A stretch of DNA of 64,000 bases from Chrysophaeum taylorii (lineage: Eukaryota > Sar > Pelagophyceae > Pelagomonadales > Pelagomonadaceae). The translations under genes and the position numbers were made by a program. Below, piece by piece: positions 53,631 through 64,000 of this stretch. Each line of letters opens with the position of its first letter. The first letter of the stretch is position 1. The stretch lies in the NCBI GenBank assembly GCA_029834535.1, contig JAQMWT010000246.1:1-64000 (forward strand). The letters run 5' to 3'. The notes below the pieces were generated by a model. That model searched no databases, was not told the origin of the DNA, and was given only the letters and a program-made list of their open reading frames with translations.

Positions 53631-54223
53631 TATGGCGGCACAGAAAAACCTTCCCGACCCCGGGTGACAAAGGGGGTACTTACCGACTCGTCCTAGACCT
53701 CACTGAACGAGGAAAACACGGACTCGGGGTCGGGTATGCTCGCCACTCACCTTGCTCACGCTCACCAAGCCTCTCAACAAGATGGAGAGATGGAATATGA
53801 TAGCAAGGATACTAGTATTAGGGTCGGATAAGAAAGTTCGTACGAGCCGTTAACTATGTTTCAGTTTGTACTAAGACATACTCAACGGATCGCTGAGCTA
53901 TGTTCATTTGTACTCAAGCAGTATGTGCCGCCACGCCGCGAGATCGTCGCGATGGAACTAGTCCCCATAGTGAAGTCGGCATCCTTTCGTCCCCTCACGC
54001 AAAAAAAGGAAAAAGCCCACGCGTTGTAGGACCCGTCGTTGCGGCGCGGGCTAGTCTCGTTTTCTTATCCGACCCTATTACTACTACAAGAACACAGCAA
54101 GAATGCTTCTCACAAGAGAGAGGTATGATGTCACTAAGAAGATAGGGAAAGGTGTCCCGTTGAACGGGTATCAAGCATCGAGAGAGAGAGGGTAAGCCTT
54201 AGAGATCAGGAGTTGCCACCACA
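53631..54223 (-). repeat. LTR (3' LTR by coding orientation), contains a MITE
   Basis: It matches 62490-62801 along its length except for the 255-bp MITE with its 5-bp duplication and a few short gaps. It starts TATGGCGGCA and ends CCACCACA on the plus strand. Confidence 0.88.
53821..54075. mobile_element. 255-bp MITE, copy 2, inserted in the LTR
   Basis: Differs from copy 1 (37944-38198) at three of 255 positions. TATTA flanks both sides (53816-53820, 54076-54080), a 5-bp target duplication. The other LTR lacks it, so the MITE arrived after the LTR element. Confidence 0.92.
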
Positions 54224-57200
54224 AGACTCCCCTGGTGAGAACACGAGCTGCCCTCAGCGAGTCCGGCGAGAAGCACGAGCCTGGGCTGAATGAGCGTCTC
54301 GGGAACGAATCTTCTTGTAGACACGTTCAACGACAGGTTCAGGAACGCGTCCACCACGCAAAGTGAACTTAGGAATCAACACATCGATCTCATGCAGGTC
54401 GAAGTCGGTGACACAAGGAGTGGAACTGTTGTTGACCTTGGTCTTGTCGGTGAAACTGCGACCGTCCACGTCCTTGTATTCCGGCTTAAGCTCGCGAGTA
54501 GAGAGATGTGAAGTAGGCTTGTAATAAGAAACTTTGTCATGGGGACCGAGATCAGCATAGAAATGCAGAGCGACTCGATCATTCACAAAATCATAGAGTT
54601 CATAAACTTCAGCGACATAAATCTTCTTTCGCCAATCGGACCGTTTATTATCCGGAATCCGAAAGATAACGAACTTACCATGCTTGTAATCATCCCGAAA
54701 GGTCTCCTTGGGCTTGGGCACAGCTCGATCGACCACTGGAGAAACCATCACAGGGGTGATCTGGCTAACATGAACACAACGGCGTTCGGGAGGAGAATCA
54801 AGAGACTCAATCCTTTAAGTGACCGGGGACAAGCGATCCAAAATAACGAATGGACCGCGCCATTCCGGTCGAAGCTTGTTCTGAAAAAAAGGGATGTAGA
54901 GCAGAACATGTGAACCTTCTTCATACTCCACATCGACAAGGCCCGCATTATAGGCGAGACGTTGTTTAAGAAGAGCCTTCTCGAGAGCTTCGTTCACCGT
55001 AGCGGTATAGAACTTCAGCCTCTCGCGAGTCTCTGCCACAACATCGGAGCGAGTTTTCGGCAGGCGGCGGACATCAAGATCCATGATCGTGTAATCGGTT
55101 GGCAATAAAGGCTACCGGTTAAGACGAAGCATGAAAGGTGAGATTTGAGTCCCCGGAATAAACTTACGATTGTAACAGAAAGCAATGTACTCCGCGAATT
55201 CGGGCCATTCCGTGATCTTGCGGTTTTAAAGGCACGCACGGAGGAAAGCCTTGATAAAGCGGTTGACCCTTTCAGCAGGATTAGCCTGAGCATGATACGG
55301 AATCGTGGTACAATACCGAACATTGAAAAGATGACAAAACTCTTCCATCAACTTGTTGACGAACTCTTTCCCATTGTCGGTACGAATCCTCTGAGGTAGA
55401 TAACCTTTGAGTAATATATTCGCGACAAAAGACTCGAGGATTACTCGAGGATTGACTCAGCAGTCTTATGGTGTAGTGCGTCAAGAATCAAGAAATGAGA
55501 AAATGGATCAAAAAAGACGATGAGATATGTCTCGGGACCAGCACTGGGCAAAGGTCCAAACAAATCCATACAAAGGACGACACAATCACCATCATACACC
55601 GGTTGCTGAAGCAGACCTGCTCGCTTTGGTTCAGGCGTACGAGCTTTCTTGCACACTATGCAACCAGCAATGTAAGCACCCACCTCATTAGACATATGGG
55701 GCCACCAAAAACGTTCAAGTATCGACTGCACTGTACTTTGACGACCCATATGACCACCGTTGAGAGGTGTGTCATGGTACAATCGGATGATGCGCGTCCG
55801 TAAAGTTCGGGGTGCGACTATCATCGGGTGCAAGTCGGGTGCGGCACGGTAGAGAACTCCTTTCACCACTTGATAGCGATAATTGGCTCCGTACCGACGA
55901 AGAGAATGGCCCTGAGCCACGCGATAACGAATGTCCTCGCAAGTAGCATCAGTGATCTGCTCTTTGGCTATCTCTTCCAAAGTCAAATTATCCGGAATCT
56001 TGTCGATGTACTCTTGGTAATCATCGGCATCACGGAAAATACTAGGCTGGGTCTGCAGTCGTTGCTTCTGACGTTGTTTCGTAGCATGAGACGTGACCAA
56101 TTGCATCGGATCATCGAGGTCTTCTTTCTCTTCCTCCACAGGCAACTCAGTCGTAACAAACGACAGAATGACATGGCACCCAGGTAAAGGTACTCCTTCA
56201 TCATCAACAGAACGAGGGAGTTCTTGGCACACTAGATACGCGTGGTTCAAGGGTTCACCAAACTCGTCCGTCTCGATGACATGATCTATAGGATTGCGAG
56301 AGAGACAGTCAGGGATGCTCATTCCCGGCGACTTCCCTGGCTTGTAACCCAATTCAGGATCAAAATTGGCGAGCCGCATCGCCCATCGAGCCAACTGCCC
56401 AGACGAGTGCTTCGCCTTTCGTAAATACGTCAAGTTGCGATGATCTGTTTCAAGGATCGTCTTGTGACCTTCAATATAAGAGTGGAAATGCTCAAGAGAA
56501 AGAATAACTGCCAGTAGCTCTAGCCGGCGAGGCTCATAGTTCCGCATCTCTTTCGGCACAGCTCGGCTCCAATACTCAATTACTCGTTCCTCTCGTGTCA
56601 CCTTGCCGGTTTCGTCCTTGATTTCCACGAGCTGAAAAAGATACGCACCCAGACCATCCTTGGAAGCATCCGAGCGGATCTGAAAAGGAAGATCGTAGTC
56701 AGGATGATAAACTCCACGAGAATCCACCAAAGCTTCGATGATCTGTGGCCCATGCCTTTTGGCACTCAGGCGCCCACTCAAACTTAGCGCCTTCAAGACA
56801 CAATCGCCTAAGCGGCTCCACAATCTTCGAATAATGCTTCACATATCGGCGGCAATAGTTGCTCATACCAATGAAAGATCGAATCTGGGTCTTCGGGGAC
56901 GTTTGGGCAACGTACCGGGAATCGGCATCTGCTGCAACGCTTCTAACGTCTTGGGATTCGGCTTCAAGCCTTCCGGAGTCGAAATATGTCCCAAAAACTC
57001 GATTTCATCCTTGAGGAGGTGGAACTTCGAAGTTCGTCCACTATATCCTCGCTGTGCTAAATGGCACAACACTTCAATCAAAACTTGTAAATGTCGATGG
57101 AGTTCATCCGATCCCATCATAATATCGTCGACAAACGCGACCAAGTCCTTATACATCCATGTGGACAAATCGCTAGCCATCTGCTTACAAAAGAGAGCTC

Positions 57201-58399
57201 CTGCTGTTTTTACTCCTAGAGGCAAGCGCAAGAAACTATGGGCTCCAAGTGGACTAACCATCGTAACAGCGTCCTGAGCAGCGGCGTCCAAACGTAAGTT
57301 ATGATAACCCCATCGAATATCAATGCACGTCCGCCAACGGCGCATGGCAAGAAAAGCCAAAGCATCATCTTGACGAATATTCGGCCAACTGTCATTGACC
57401 AGCTGATCATTGAGCTGACGCAAGTCAACTGCAGCACGAAAAGCATTCGACGTCCCGGCCTCGGCTCCCTTCTTAGGCAGCATCAGTACAGGAAATCCCC
57501 ACGGAGAGTTCGCCGGTCGGATGACTCCATCGCGACACCACTCAGTGATCTGCTTTCTGAGACACTCGAGCTTTGCTGGCGTCAACCTATAAGGCGTCAT
57601 CTTGATCGGTCGTGGGTTTGCGTCTTTAAAGCGTAGAGAAACCGGTGGCGAGTCCACGGGTCTCATAATCGGATCAAAGAAAGCCCACGCGTATTGCACG
57701 CAGTGGCTCAACATCATCTTCGCATCATCATCCAGATGCGGGTTGTCGGGAATTCCTAGATCTCGAACAACCTTTTCAACTTCTTCCTTCGTCGGAATTA
57801 CGACTTTCATCGCATCATTGTCCTTGACGTGCTCGGGAATCTGCGGTAACGGTACACCGTCCGCATCGCGCGGCGCATCCTTCCATGGCACATCGAACTT
57901 TTCTTCGTATTTGAACCTCACCTCAGGGTGGCTCTTATTGATCTTTTCACCTTTGACGCGCACATTCGGCTCGCTCCTTACTTTCGGCTCCTGTTCAGGT
58001 TCAGGATCCGGCGGAACGTCCACTTTTGATTGTCGGGGGGGGCAGCAGAAAAAGCATGAGCCGTCCCCGGCGCATCTGTTGGAAGCGGAAGCATAGGAAC
58101 TTCTGGCGGTTCCCATTTAGTGGGATCCTGGAGATCATCCTTTGACACCCACTTAACGACACGAGTACGCGTATTTAACAGCGGAATCTCTACGTGACGA
58201 AAGGTGGTGTCGGAGATTCGCAAATACTGCTCAAAGGATCGATCTGTCGGGCTCAACGCGGTCGGCAGGACTTCACCACTTTGGCGGAAACCTCTGGTCA
58301 CGGAGTTGTGCAGATCGACTGCTAAAATCGCAAGAGTATCTGGAGGGACGACAGACGCTAAATGTTTGAACGAATCTGTCTTAGACAAGCTAGCCCAAT

Positions 58400-59160
58400 C
58401 ATGATCCACCGGCATCGTGAGCAACTCGGCCGTCATCTTGAGAGTCAAAGGCTGAGTGTCCGAGCGATGCGGTCCCAAACGAAGAGGAACTCGCGTAACG
58501 GTGTAAGCCGTATCTGTTGCTTCTCGGGACGAGCCAAGATTATTCAGCTGGAGCAGGTGGCGTTCATGAGCATAACCTAAAGCTGCAGCAAATTTTTGTT
58601 GCATGTTCACACATGTCTTCGGAGCCTCTTGCAAGTGCAGTGGGTGACTGGAAACCAACAATCGCACGCGAGAGCTCATCAGAGTGGGCGTGATATCATG
58701 AAAATTGACGACGTACACGTAAGGGTGTAAGCGCGCTATATACGAAATAATGGACGCCTCCTGTTCAATCAGCCACATCATGAAGCCAGCCATTTTGCAC
58801 AGCTTCATCGTCCAGTTAGTGGCCGTAACACCCCTGCCAACATCTCTGGATGTCAAGTTGCAGAGTGCTGAATGAACGCAGGGCGGAGACGCTATACACA
58901 TCGACGATGACCATTCCGCTTCAGGCAAATAAGCCTTGATCAACCGGAGGGTCGAGTCATATCGTCCACAGAGCGTGTGCTGGACCACAGGTATCTTCGG
59001 AAAATTCTTCTGATGAACCTTGTTGGCAGCTGTTGACGAGTCAAGAGCAAGGACGACTCGAAACGACGTCCCGCACAACTCGTTCGCTCGTTGCAGTCCT
59101 AAAGTACTTCCTCCGGCGCCGCTGAAGAGCATCACAACCTTGCGATACGTGATCGGCACC
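58400..59160 (-). other. Cytosine-C5 DNA methyltransferase-like domain within the LTR element
   Basis: The region opens with MLFSGAGGSTLGL, the SAM-binding motif I (F.G.GG) of C5 methyltransferases. It continues with an acidic VLALDSS segment where motif II lies, and contains a Ser-Pro-Pro-Cys motif near 58,880, matching the Pro-Cys catalytic motif IV. It lies between the protease-like and reverse transcriptase regions. Capture of such enzymes by LTR elements is known in dinoflagellates and charophyte algae. It is described as part of a fossil copy. Confidence 0.7.
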
Positions 59161-62100
59161 CAGTGGACCTTTTCAAACCTTCGGCGAATCTCGCATTCTG
59201 TAACTTCTCGGCATTTCTTTTCCTCCTCGTCAGTTCGTCGGTCGAAATCGTCGTTACCGAGCGATTCTTGACGAGAATTCTTCTTCTTATCGGCAGAAGG
59301 AGACGCCTTCTGCACTGAGCTCAAAAGCATCGGTTCGGGAGCCGCATTGCCTTGAGTAAGATGGCTTGCGACCGAAACAGTGAATGATAGGTTAGCCTTG
59401 TTAGATTCGGCTTCACCATCCTTCGTTAAATCGTCGACCGTCTCAGCATTCAGCTCGTCATCAAAACGAACAATATCGCCCAAAGCAAGGACTTCACCTT
59501 GAGTGATCACGGTCGGCACATCCTGGGTAGAGGATATCGCCACTCGAGCTGCGAACTTATCATGATCCTCAGGAGAAGAACACATTCCTTCGACTACCCC
59601 GAGTTGCTCGTACCCAGAAGACGTAGCAACGAAAACTTGCCCAGTTTCCACGGGCTCTGAAAGAGCGACTGGCACGCAGTAGGTGCGCCCAGGCTCGACC
59701 TTCATCGTGCGCGCAGCATATGCTATCACTTCATAGGCATCGCTGTTCAAACTTTGAGAAGGCGTAACTGGAGGGACTCCCAAGTCGTCGAAGCTCCCGC
59801 TCGTTTCGGCGGTGGACGCTGGAGGTCTTCAATCTTGCACAAGCGAGCGTAGACTCGGTTCTCAACTGTGTTCAGGCTTTGTTGCATCGCATGGTGCTGT
59901 TGCCCATAAACCTGAACTACCACGGGATTGCTCTCGTCATAAGTTGTTCTGAACGTCAAAATCGGAGAATCTACTCGTCGATCCTGCACCTTTAACTTCT
60001 TGCGCCCGTAAGCGACTTGTGAGCGTAGAAACACAATGCGATTTCGCGGGTAGTCCACTATGGCTCCAAACACCCGAATATCGCGCGCTCCCAGCAAAGA
60101 TAGATGATTAGTATCGGCCACAATAGCAACAACTGGAACGGCTACGTCGTCCGCAAGCGCAATCCGCAATGCAATCCATTTGTGGATAGTCGTTTTGTTC
60201 AATCCTGATCCATACAAAGTGCGATCGACTGGAAGATCGCCCCGGTCAAGGATGATGCTATCCTTTTCCAGTTTTTCAACCATCCCACGACAAATATAAG
60301 AGACATCAGCCATTCCATCCACGCCTAAAGTCGTTGCAAACATCGGCCCGTCTCGTCGTCTATAAATGTGACCAACTATAAACGTAAGGGTACCAGGGTC
60401 CAGGCAACCGATGGTGATGAGATCTTGCTCGATCTTTTCCCCATCGCTCGGCGACAGTGCAGTGTGATGACATCGTATCTCCGGTTTCGCATCGCCCGGT
60501 ATCTGCATCGTCACCGCTGCTATATCTGGCGTTCTTCATCTCGCCGTTGAATCTATATTGGCGCTCGCCGCTTCGGCTGCTTCCTCATTCCCCAATTTCG
60601 CTGACAACAAGTTCGGACACTTCTCAATCGGAGGCACATATATCTCCTCCTTTATCTCTTCTGGTAATCGTCGTTTCTCGTCCATCAAATCGGACATTCC
60701 CGTCAACTTCTCCTCCATCGGCGCCGCTGTGGTCTGCTCTGCTGCGACCAAAACTGTATCGGCTAGAACATCGGCTAAAACGGCTAAAACGGTCTCGGGG
60801 GGGGGCGTAGGAAAAGAAGACGTCGTCCCCGACGTCAACTCAAAGGTCTAACGTCATCATCGTGAACTGCCCTGCAAGACATGTACATTGACGAATGGGG
60901 GGACACTGGAACCTGCGGCATGGGTTCGTCGGTCTCCGAACCTGAGTCTTCCCAGTAGTGCGGAGAATCCCAAGTAGCATCTGACATTGCTTCCACATAC
61001 GATGTAGAAGGCCACCGAACGATCCGAGCGTTGGTGGTATGTTGCTCCTGTTGCAAACGATGGCTGTCGTCACAGCGACATCGGCAACATCATCGGAGAC
61101 TCCGGCAGGGCGCGCCGTCGGGTAAAAGACAACCCCCGACATTGGCGGCGCGTCGCATAAAGATTGGAACGCGAAAGTTGCGCTCGAATGTCCCGAACTA
61201 TCCTGATATCTGCCTCCGTCATACTCGTCATCATAATGTCGATGACGTCGGCGCCGGCGCGAATTGCGACTAGAGCTCCGGTGACGGCAAGGACTCGGGC
61301 TGCTTTGAGCAGTATGGGCTTTTCGATCAGGGCTCTGGCTTCGATGTCGGCGCGACGATCGTCTAGAAGGCGATCGTCCGTCTCGCTGTCGTGTAGAAAA
61401 CGACGTAGTATCCTTGATGCCTCTGACCTCGCTCACCATGGTCGCCATTGTGGTTCCAAGATCGGTGAGGGCCATTTGAAATTCATTAGAAGGCTCCGAT
61501 CCGTGCGTGGCGTTCGCATGAGATGCATCATCACGCTTCGTCCAATCGGACCGCGATATGGGCTGCTTCTTCTGCTTACGAATTCGCTTCCACATCGCAC
61601 AGTAGTAACGATCCGGATCGCGGTTGCAAACTACGCGACTTCCGTGTTCATCTTCATCATGGGTGGTCCAGAAGAACCCACAATGCGGGCACGTTCTCTT
61701 GCCCCACAAAAAAAGGATCTCGTAAGATCAGCGGATCCGTATTCCCAGACGATTTATCCGCATCTTGCTTGGCTTGACGCTCAGCTAATAGTTCATTTTC
61801 GCGACGTCTCCGCTCGAGGTCTTCACGAAGTCGACTTCGAGCTGAAGATCCGCGCTAAATGGTAACACGCTCGCCACGGTCCGGAGTCGTTGGACTCAAC
61901 GGCGAAAAAATAGCAGTATCCGGAGGCACGTCAGGGGGCAAGTCAGCAACGTCGACTGCCTCGGCCTCTCTTAATTCACCTTCCTGGCGGCCTATCTCAG
62001 GGGCGGCGGGAAGAACTGGAGGAGATTCTCCCTCACGCACGTCTGCGTTTATCTCCATACTGTATCAAATATCGATCAAGAATCTCGAAACACGTCCGGA

Positions 62101-62489
62101 TCCGATCACTCGAAATAATTCATGTTGATTCCAACAACGCTATCTGTCGCTGTAAACACAGCACTCGCGGAATTCCAATCCGCTGGCAATTCAAAAATGC
62201 CCGTGGGTAGCGATCCCACTCGCTAAACAGCTTCCACCGTTCAGCTATACCAAAATCAATTCCCGGGAGAATGCGCTGCGATTTCCAACTCGCACGCGTG
62301 TTCGTCGTCACTCGGATCGTACGAACACAAACAACGTTCAAGTATATTCTCAACGCAAACCGGTCCACTGGAACTCCGTGTGCTTGATCAGGGCGCACGT
62401 ACAAATCCGGACCACGTAATACAATACGTACGGTAGCACTCGCTCGTCGGCGACCGATGTAGTCGCACGATCTCGTGTACTCCACTACG

Positions 62490-62801
62490 TATGGCGGCAC
62501 AGAAAAACCTTCCCGACCCCCGGGTGACAAAGGGGGTACTCACCGACTCGTCCTAGACCTCACTGAACGAGGAAAACACGGACTCGGGGTCGGGTATGCT
62601 CGCCACACACCTTGCTCACGCTCACCAAGCTATATGATAGCAAGGATACTACAAGAACACAACAAGAATTTCGAAAGAATGCTTCTCACAAGAGAGAGAG
62701 GTATGATGTCACTAAGAAGATAGGGAAAGGTGTCCCGTTGAACGGGTATCAAGCCTCGACACAGAGAGGGTAAGCCTTAGCGATCAGGAGTTGCTGCCAC
62801 A
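62490..62801 (-). repeat. LTR (5' LTR by coding orientation), 312 bp
   Basis: The MITE-free partner of 53631-54223. On the coding strand it starts TGTGGCAGCA. ATATG follows it on the plus strand as the target duplication. Confidence 0.88.
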
Positions 62802-62813
62802 ATATGTATGCGG

Positions 62814-63180
62814 CGGGGCCCGTCCTCTCTTCGCCTGCCCCACGACTCGGCGATGACCCCGACTAGGTCCCGCGTACTTATCTCCGCCCGTCAGGCACAT
62901 CCCTCCTACCCCACAAACCCACCCACATCCTTCATGCGCCCCCCACACACCCCCCTCTTAGCAGTCGACATTTACAGACAAACCCTCACCGCCCTCACCC
63001 GTGTCGCCGCCTCGGGAACCCCACCCAGGCCGCCCGATCCCTGCAGGACGTCACCCTTCGTCGCACATACGTCTGGCGGCAGCATGCGTACGACCTACGG
63101 GCGGGGCCCGTCCTCTCTTCGCCTGCCCCACGACTCGGCGATGACCCCGACTAGGTCCCGGTAGGTCGTACGCATGCTGC
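62814..63180. repeat. Direct and inverted repeats beside the LTR element
   Basis: A 59-60-bp segment (GCGGGGCCCGTCCTCTCTTC...TAGGTCCCG) occurs at 62814-62872 and again at about 63101-63160. The second copy is enclosed by a perfect 20-bp inverted repeat: GCAGCATGCGTACGACCTAC at 63079-63098 and its reverse complement at 63161-63180. An inverted copy of the 53,400-53,630 module lies between (about 62870-62990). Confidence 0.85.
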
Positions 63181-63189
63181 GGTGAGGGT

Positions 63190-63800
63190 TTGTCCCCCGA
63201 TTCAGGGTAAGGATCAGGTATTCGCGCGAGCCAGACATTGATCCTCCTGGAAGCCGTCTACGGCGACCTCGCAGAATATTTTCACGACCCGCGGCGGCTC
63301 TTTCAGCGCGCCATTCTCACGCCCCGTCGAAACGATGTCGTCGATGCTGACAACGCGCGCATGACCGCGGCCTTTCCCGGAGACGAGGCGTCGGAGTTCT
63401 TTTCGGCCGACTAGGTTGGGTGGGAAGACGACGCCTCGCTCTTTACAGTCGAGTTTTCAACTCCCTGACAACCAACGGCATGCTGACTTTGATCGCGAGC
63501 CTAAAGTCTTCGCAACCTGGACCCGTCGCACGGCCACTGCAATGGTACCAGATACATGATCGATCGTGTCGTGTCACCGAGGCTCCTCCAACCTGTATCC
63601 CTTAAGGCCCGCCGACGCCAAACGATCAACAAGAGCCAGGGCCAGACGCCCCGCGAGGTCGGCGTCCTCTTGCCCAAGTCCGTCTTCTGTCACGTTCAGC
63701 TCTACGTGGTTCTCTGTCGATCGGCAACCCCGAGGATATGCTCTTCTGAGTCGACGACTCCACCCTGCCCCAAACGTGCTGCGCAATACCGATAAGCCCC
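63190..63800 (+). mobile_element. Helitron helicase (PIF1-like) 3' fragment, second copy
   Basis: Near-identical to 19870-20480. In changing plus frames it shows AVYGDLAEYFHDPRRLFQRA, ILTPRRNDVVDADNARM, FNSLTTNGM and RRQTINKSQGQTPREVGVLL then VFCHVQLYVVLCRS. These are the late motifs of a Helitron helicase. Frames are broken. It continues into the same AGGTGAACTTACTGGGACC repeats. Confidence 0.75.
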
Positions 63801-63824
63801 CTCCCGACGTCTATACGCGCACTA

Positions 63825-64000
63825 TAGGTGAACTTACTGGGACCAGGTGAACTTACTGGGTTTGAGATTGGGACTAGGTGAATGTAGTGACCAGGTGAAC
63901 TTACTGGGACCAGGTGAGCTTACTGGGGGTTTTAGAGTAAACTCAAAGGATAGCGGCGTGTGCGGATCGAAGCAGCTTAGATTGGCGGAGGCGAGAGCGA
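63825..64000. repeat. AGGTGAACTTACTGGGACC tandem repeats, cut by window edge
   Basis: Same unit and same following piece (GCGGATCGAAGCAGCTTAGA) as at 20509-20720. The element continues beyond base 64000. Confidence 0.8.

Larger units (their letters stand above)
53631..62801 (-). mobile_element. Ty3/gypsy-type LTR element carrying a cytosine methyltransferase-like domain (fossil copy)
   Basis: Two LTRs (53631-54223 including an inserted MITE; 62490-62801) bound the element, and ATATG is duplicated outside both ends (53626-53630, 62802-62806). The coding strand is minus. Parts in coding order are: a basic gag-like region (about 61,860-60,840), a protease-like region (about 60,350-59,990), a cytosine-C5 methyltransferase-like domain (about 59,160-58,400), reverse transcriptase (about 57,620-56,980), RNase H (about 56,720-56,270) and integrase (about 55,930-54,900). 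The RT-RNase H-integrase order places it in Ty3/gypsy. The copy looks broken, with perhaps about five breaks, but is nearly full length. The LTRs are about 97% alike outside a few small gaps and the MITE, which suggests a fairly young insertion. Confidence 0.88.

Noticed and set aside
53231-53670. Small frames in the repeat module after RLP24
   Set aside because: They arise from the tandem 115-120-bp repeat (Leu/His/Pro-rich text) and are not proteins.

Overview
The window looks like nuclear DNA of a compact, GC-rich, unicellular eukaryote, probably an alga or another protist such as a stramenopile. This rests on spliceosomal introns of about 39-81 bases, eukaryote-only genes (SmE, ADF/cofilin, eL24-like RLP24, uL16/RPL10, ABCG transporter, DOT1-like methyltransferase, a U2-like snRNA) and host genes packed 100-200 bases apart. 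The exact lineage cannot be read from the sequence.

Layout. 1-7,240 is a dense host block: SmE (cut by the window edge), an ankyrin/IQ protein, a five-exon ABCG half-transporter and a RINT1/TIP20-like tethering protein. 7,760-12,643 is a hAT DNA transposon with an 8-bp target duplication; a second hAT-type element (9,314-11,289) sits inside its transposase gene. 12,650-17,066 holds a decayed WD40 gene and otherwise nothing I can name. 17,067-30,380 is a second host block: a TPR protein, a Helitron helicase relic, a DOT1-like methyltransferase, a 1,740-residue EF-hand protein and a secreted oxygenase-like/DOMON membrane protein. 30,381-34,800 is gene-poor and ends in a TA-flanked TIR element of unknown family. 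34,853-38,800 carries a membrane TPR protein, a GOLD-domain protein, a 255-bp MITE and a U2-like snRNA. 40,123-48,871 is one giant gene for a DUF3638/DUF3645 helicase-like ATPase with a ubiquitin-like N-terminus. 49,309-53,212 holds a disordered protein, ADF/cofilin, RPL10 and RLP24. 53,355-64,000 is a nest of elements: Helitron-like repeats, a Ty3/gypsy-type LTR element inserted in them (53,631-62,801), and the second copy of the 255-bp MITE inserted in one LTR.

The most interesting items are: the LTR element, which carries a cytosine-C5 DNA methyltransferase-like domain besides gag, protease, RT, RNase H and integrase; the hAT-in-hAT insertion, after which the host element's frame resumes exactly; the DUF3638/DUF3645 ATPase; the U2-like snRNA with an altered branch-site-pairing segment; and RLP24, whose start codon appears to be split by an intron.

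All exon joins of host genes were made by eye from GT-AG (once GC-AG) signals, phase and protein continuity. They are predictions.
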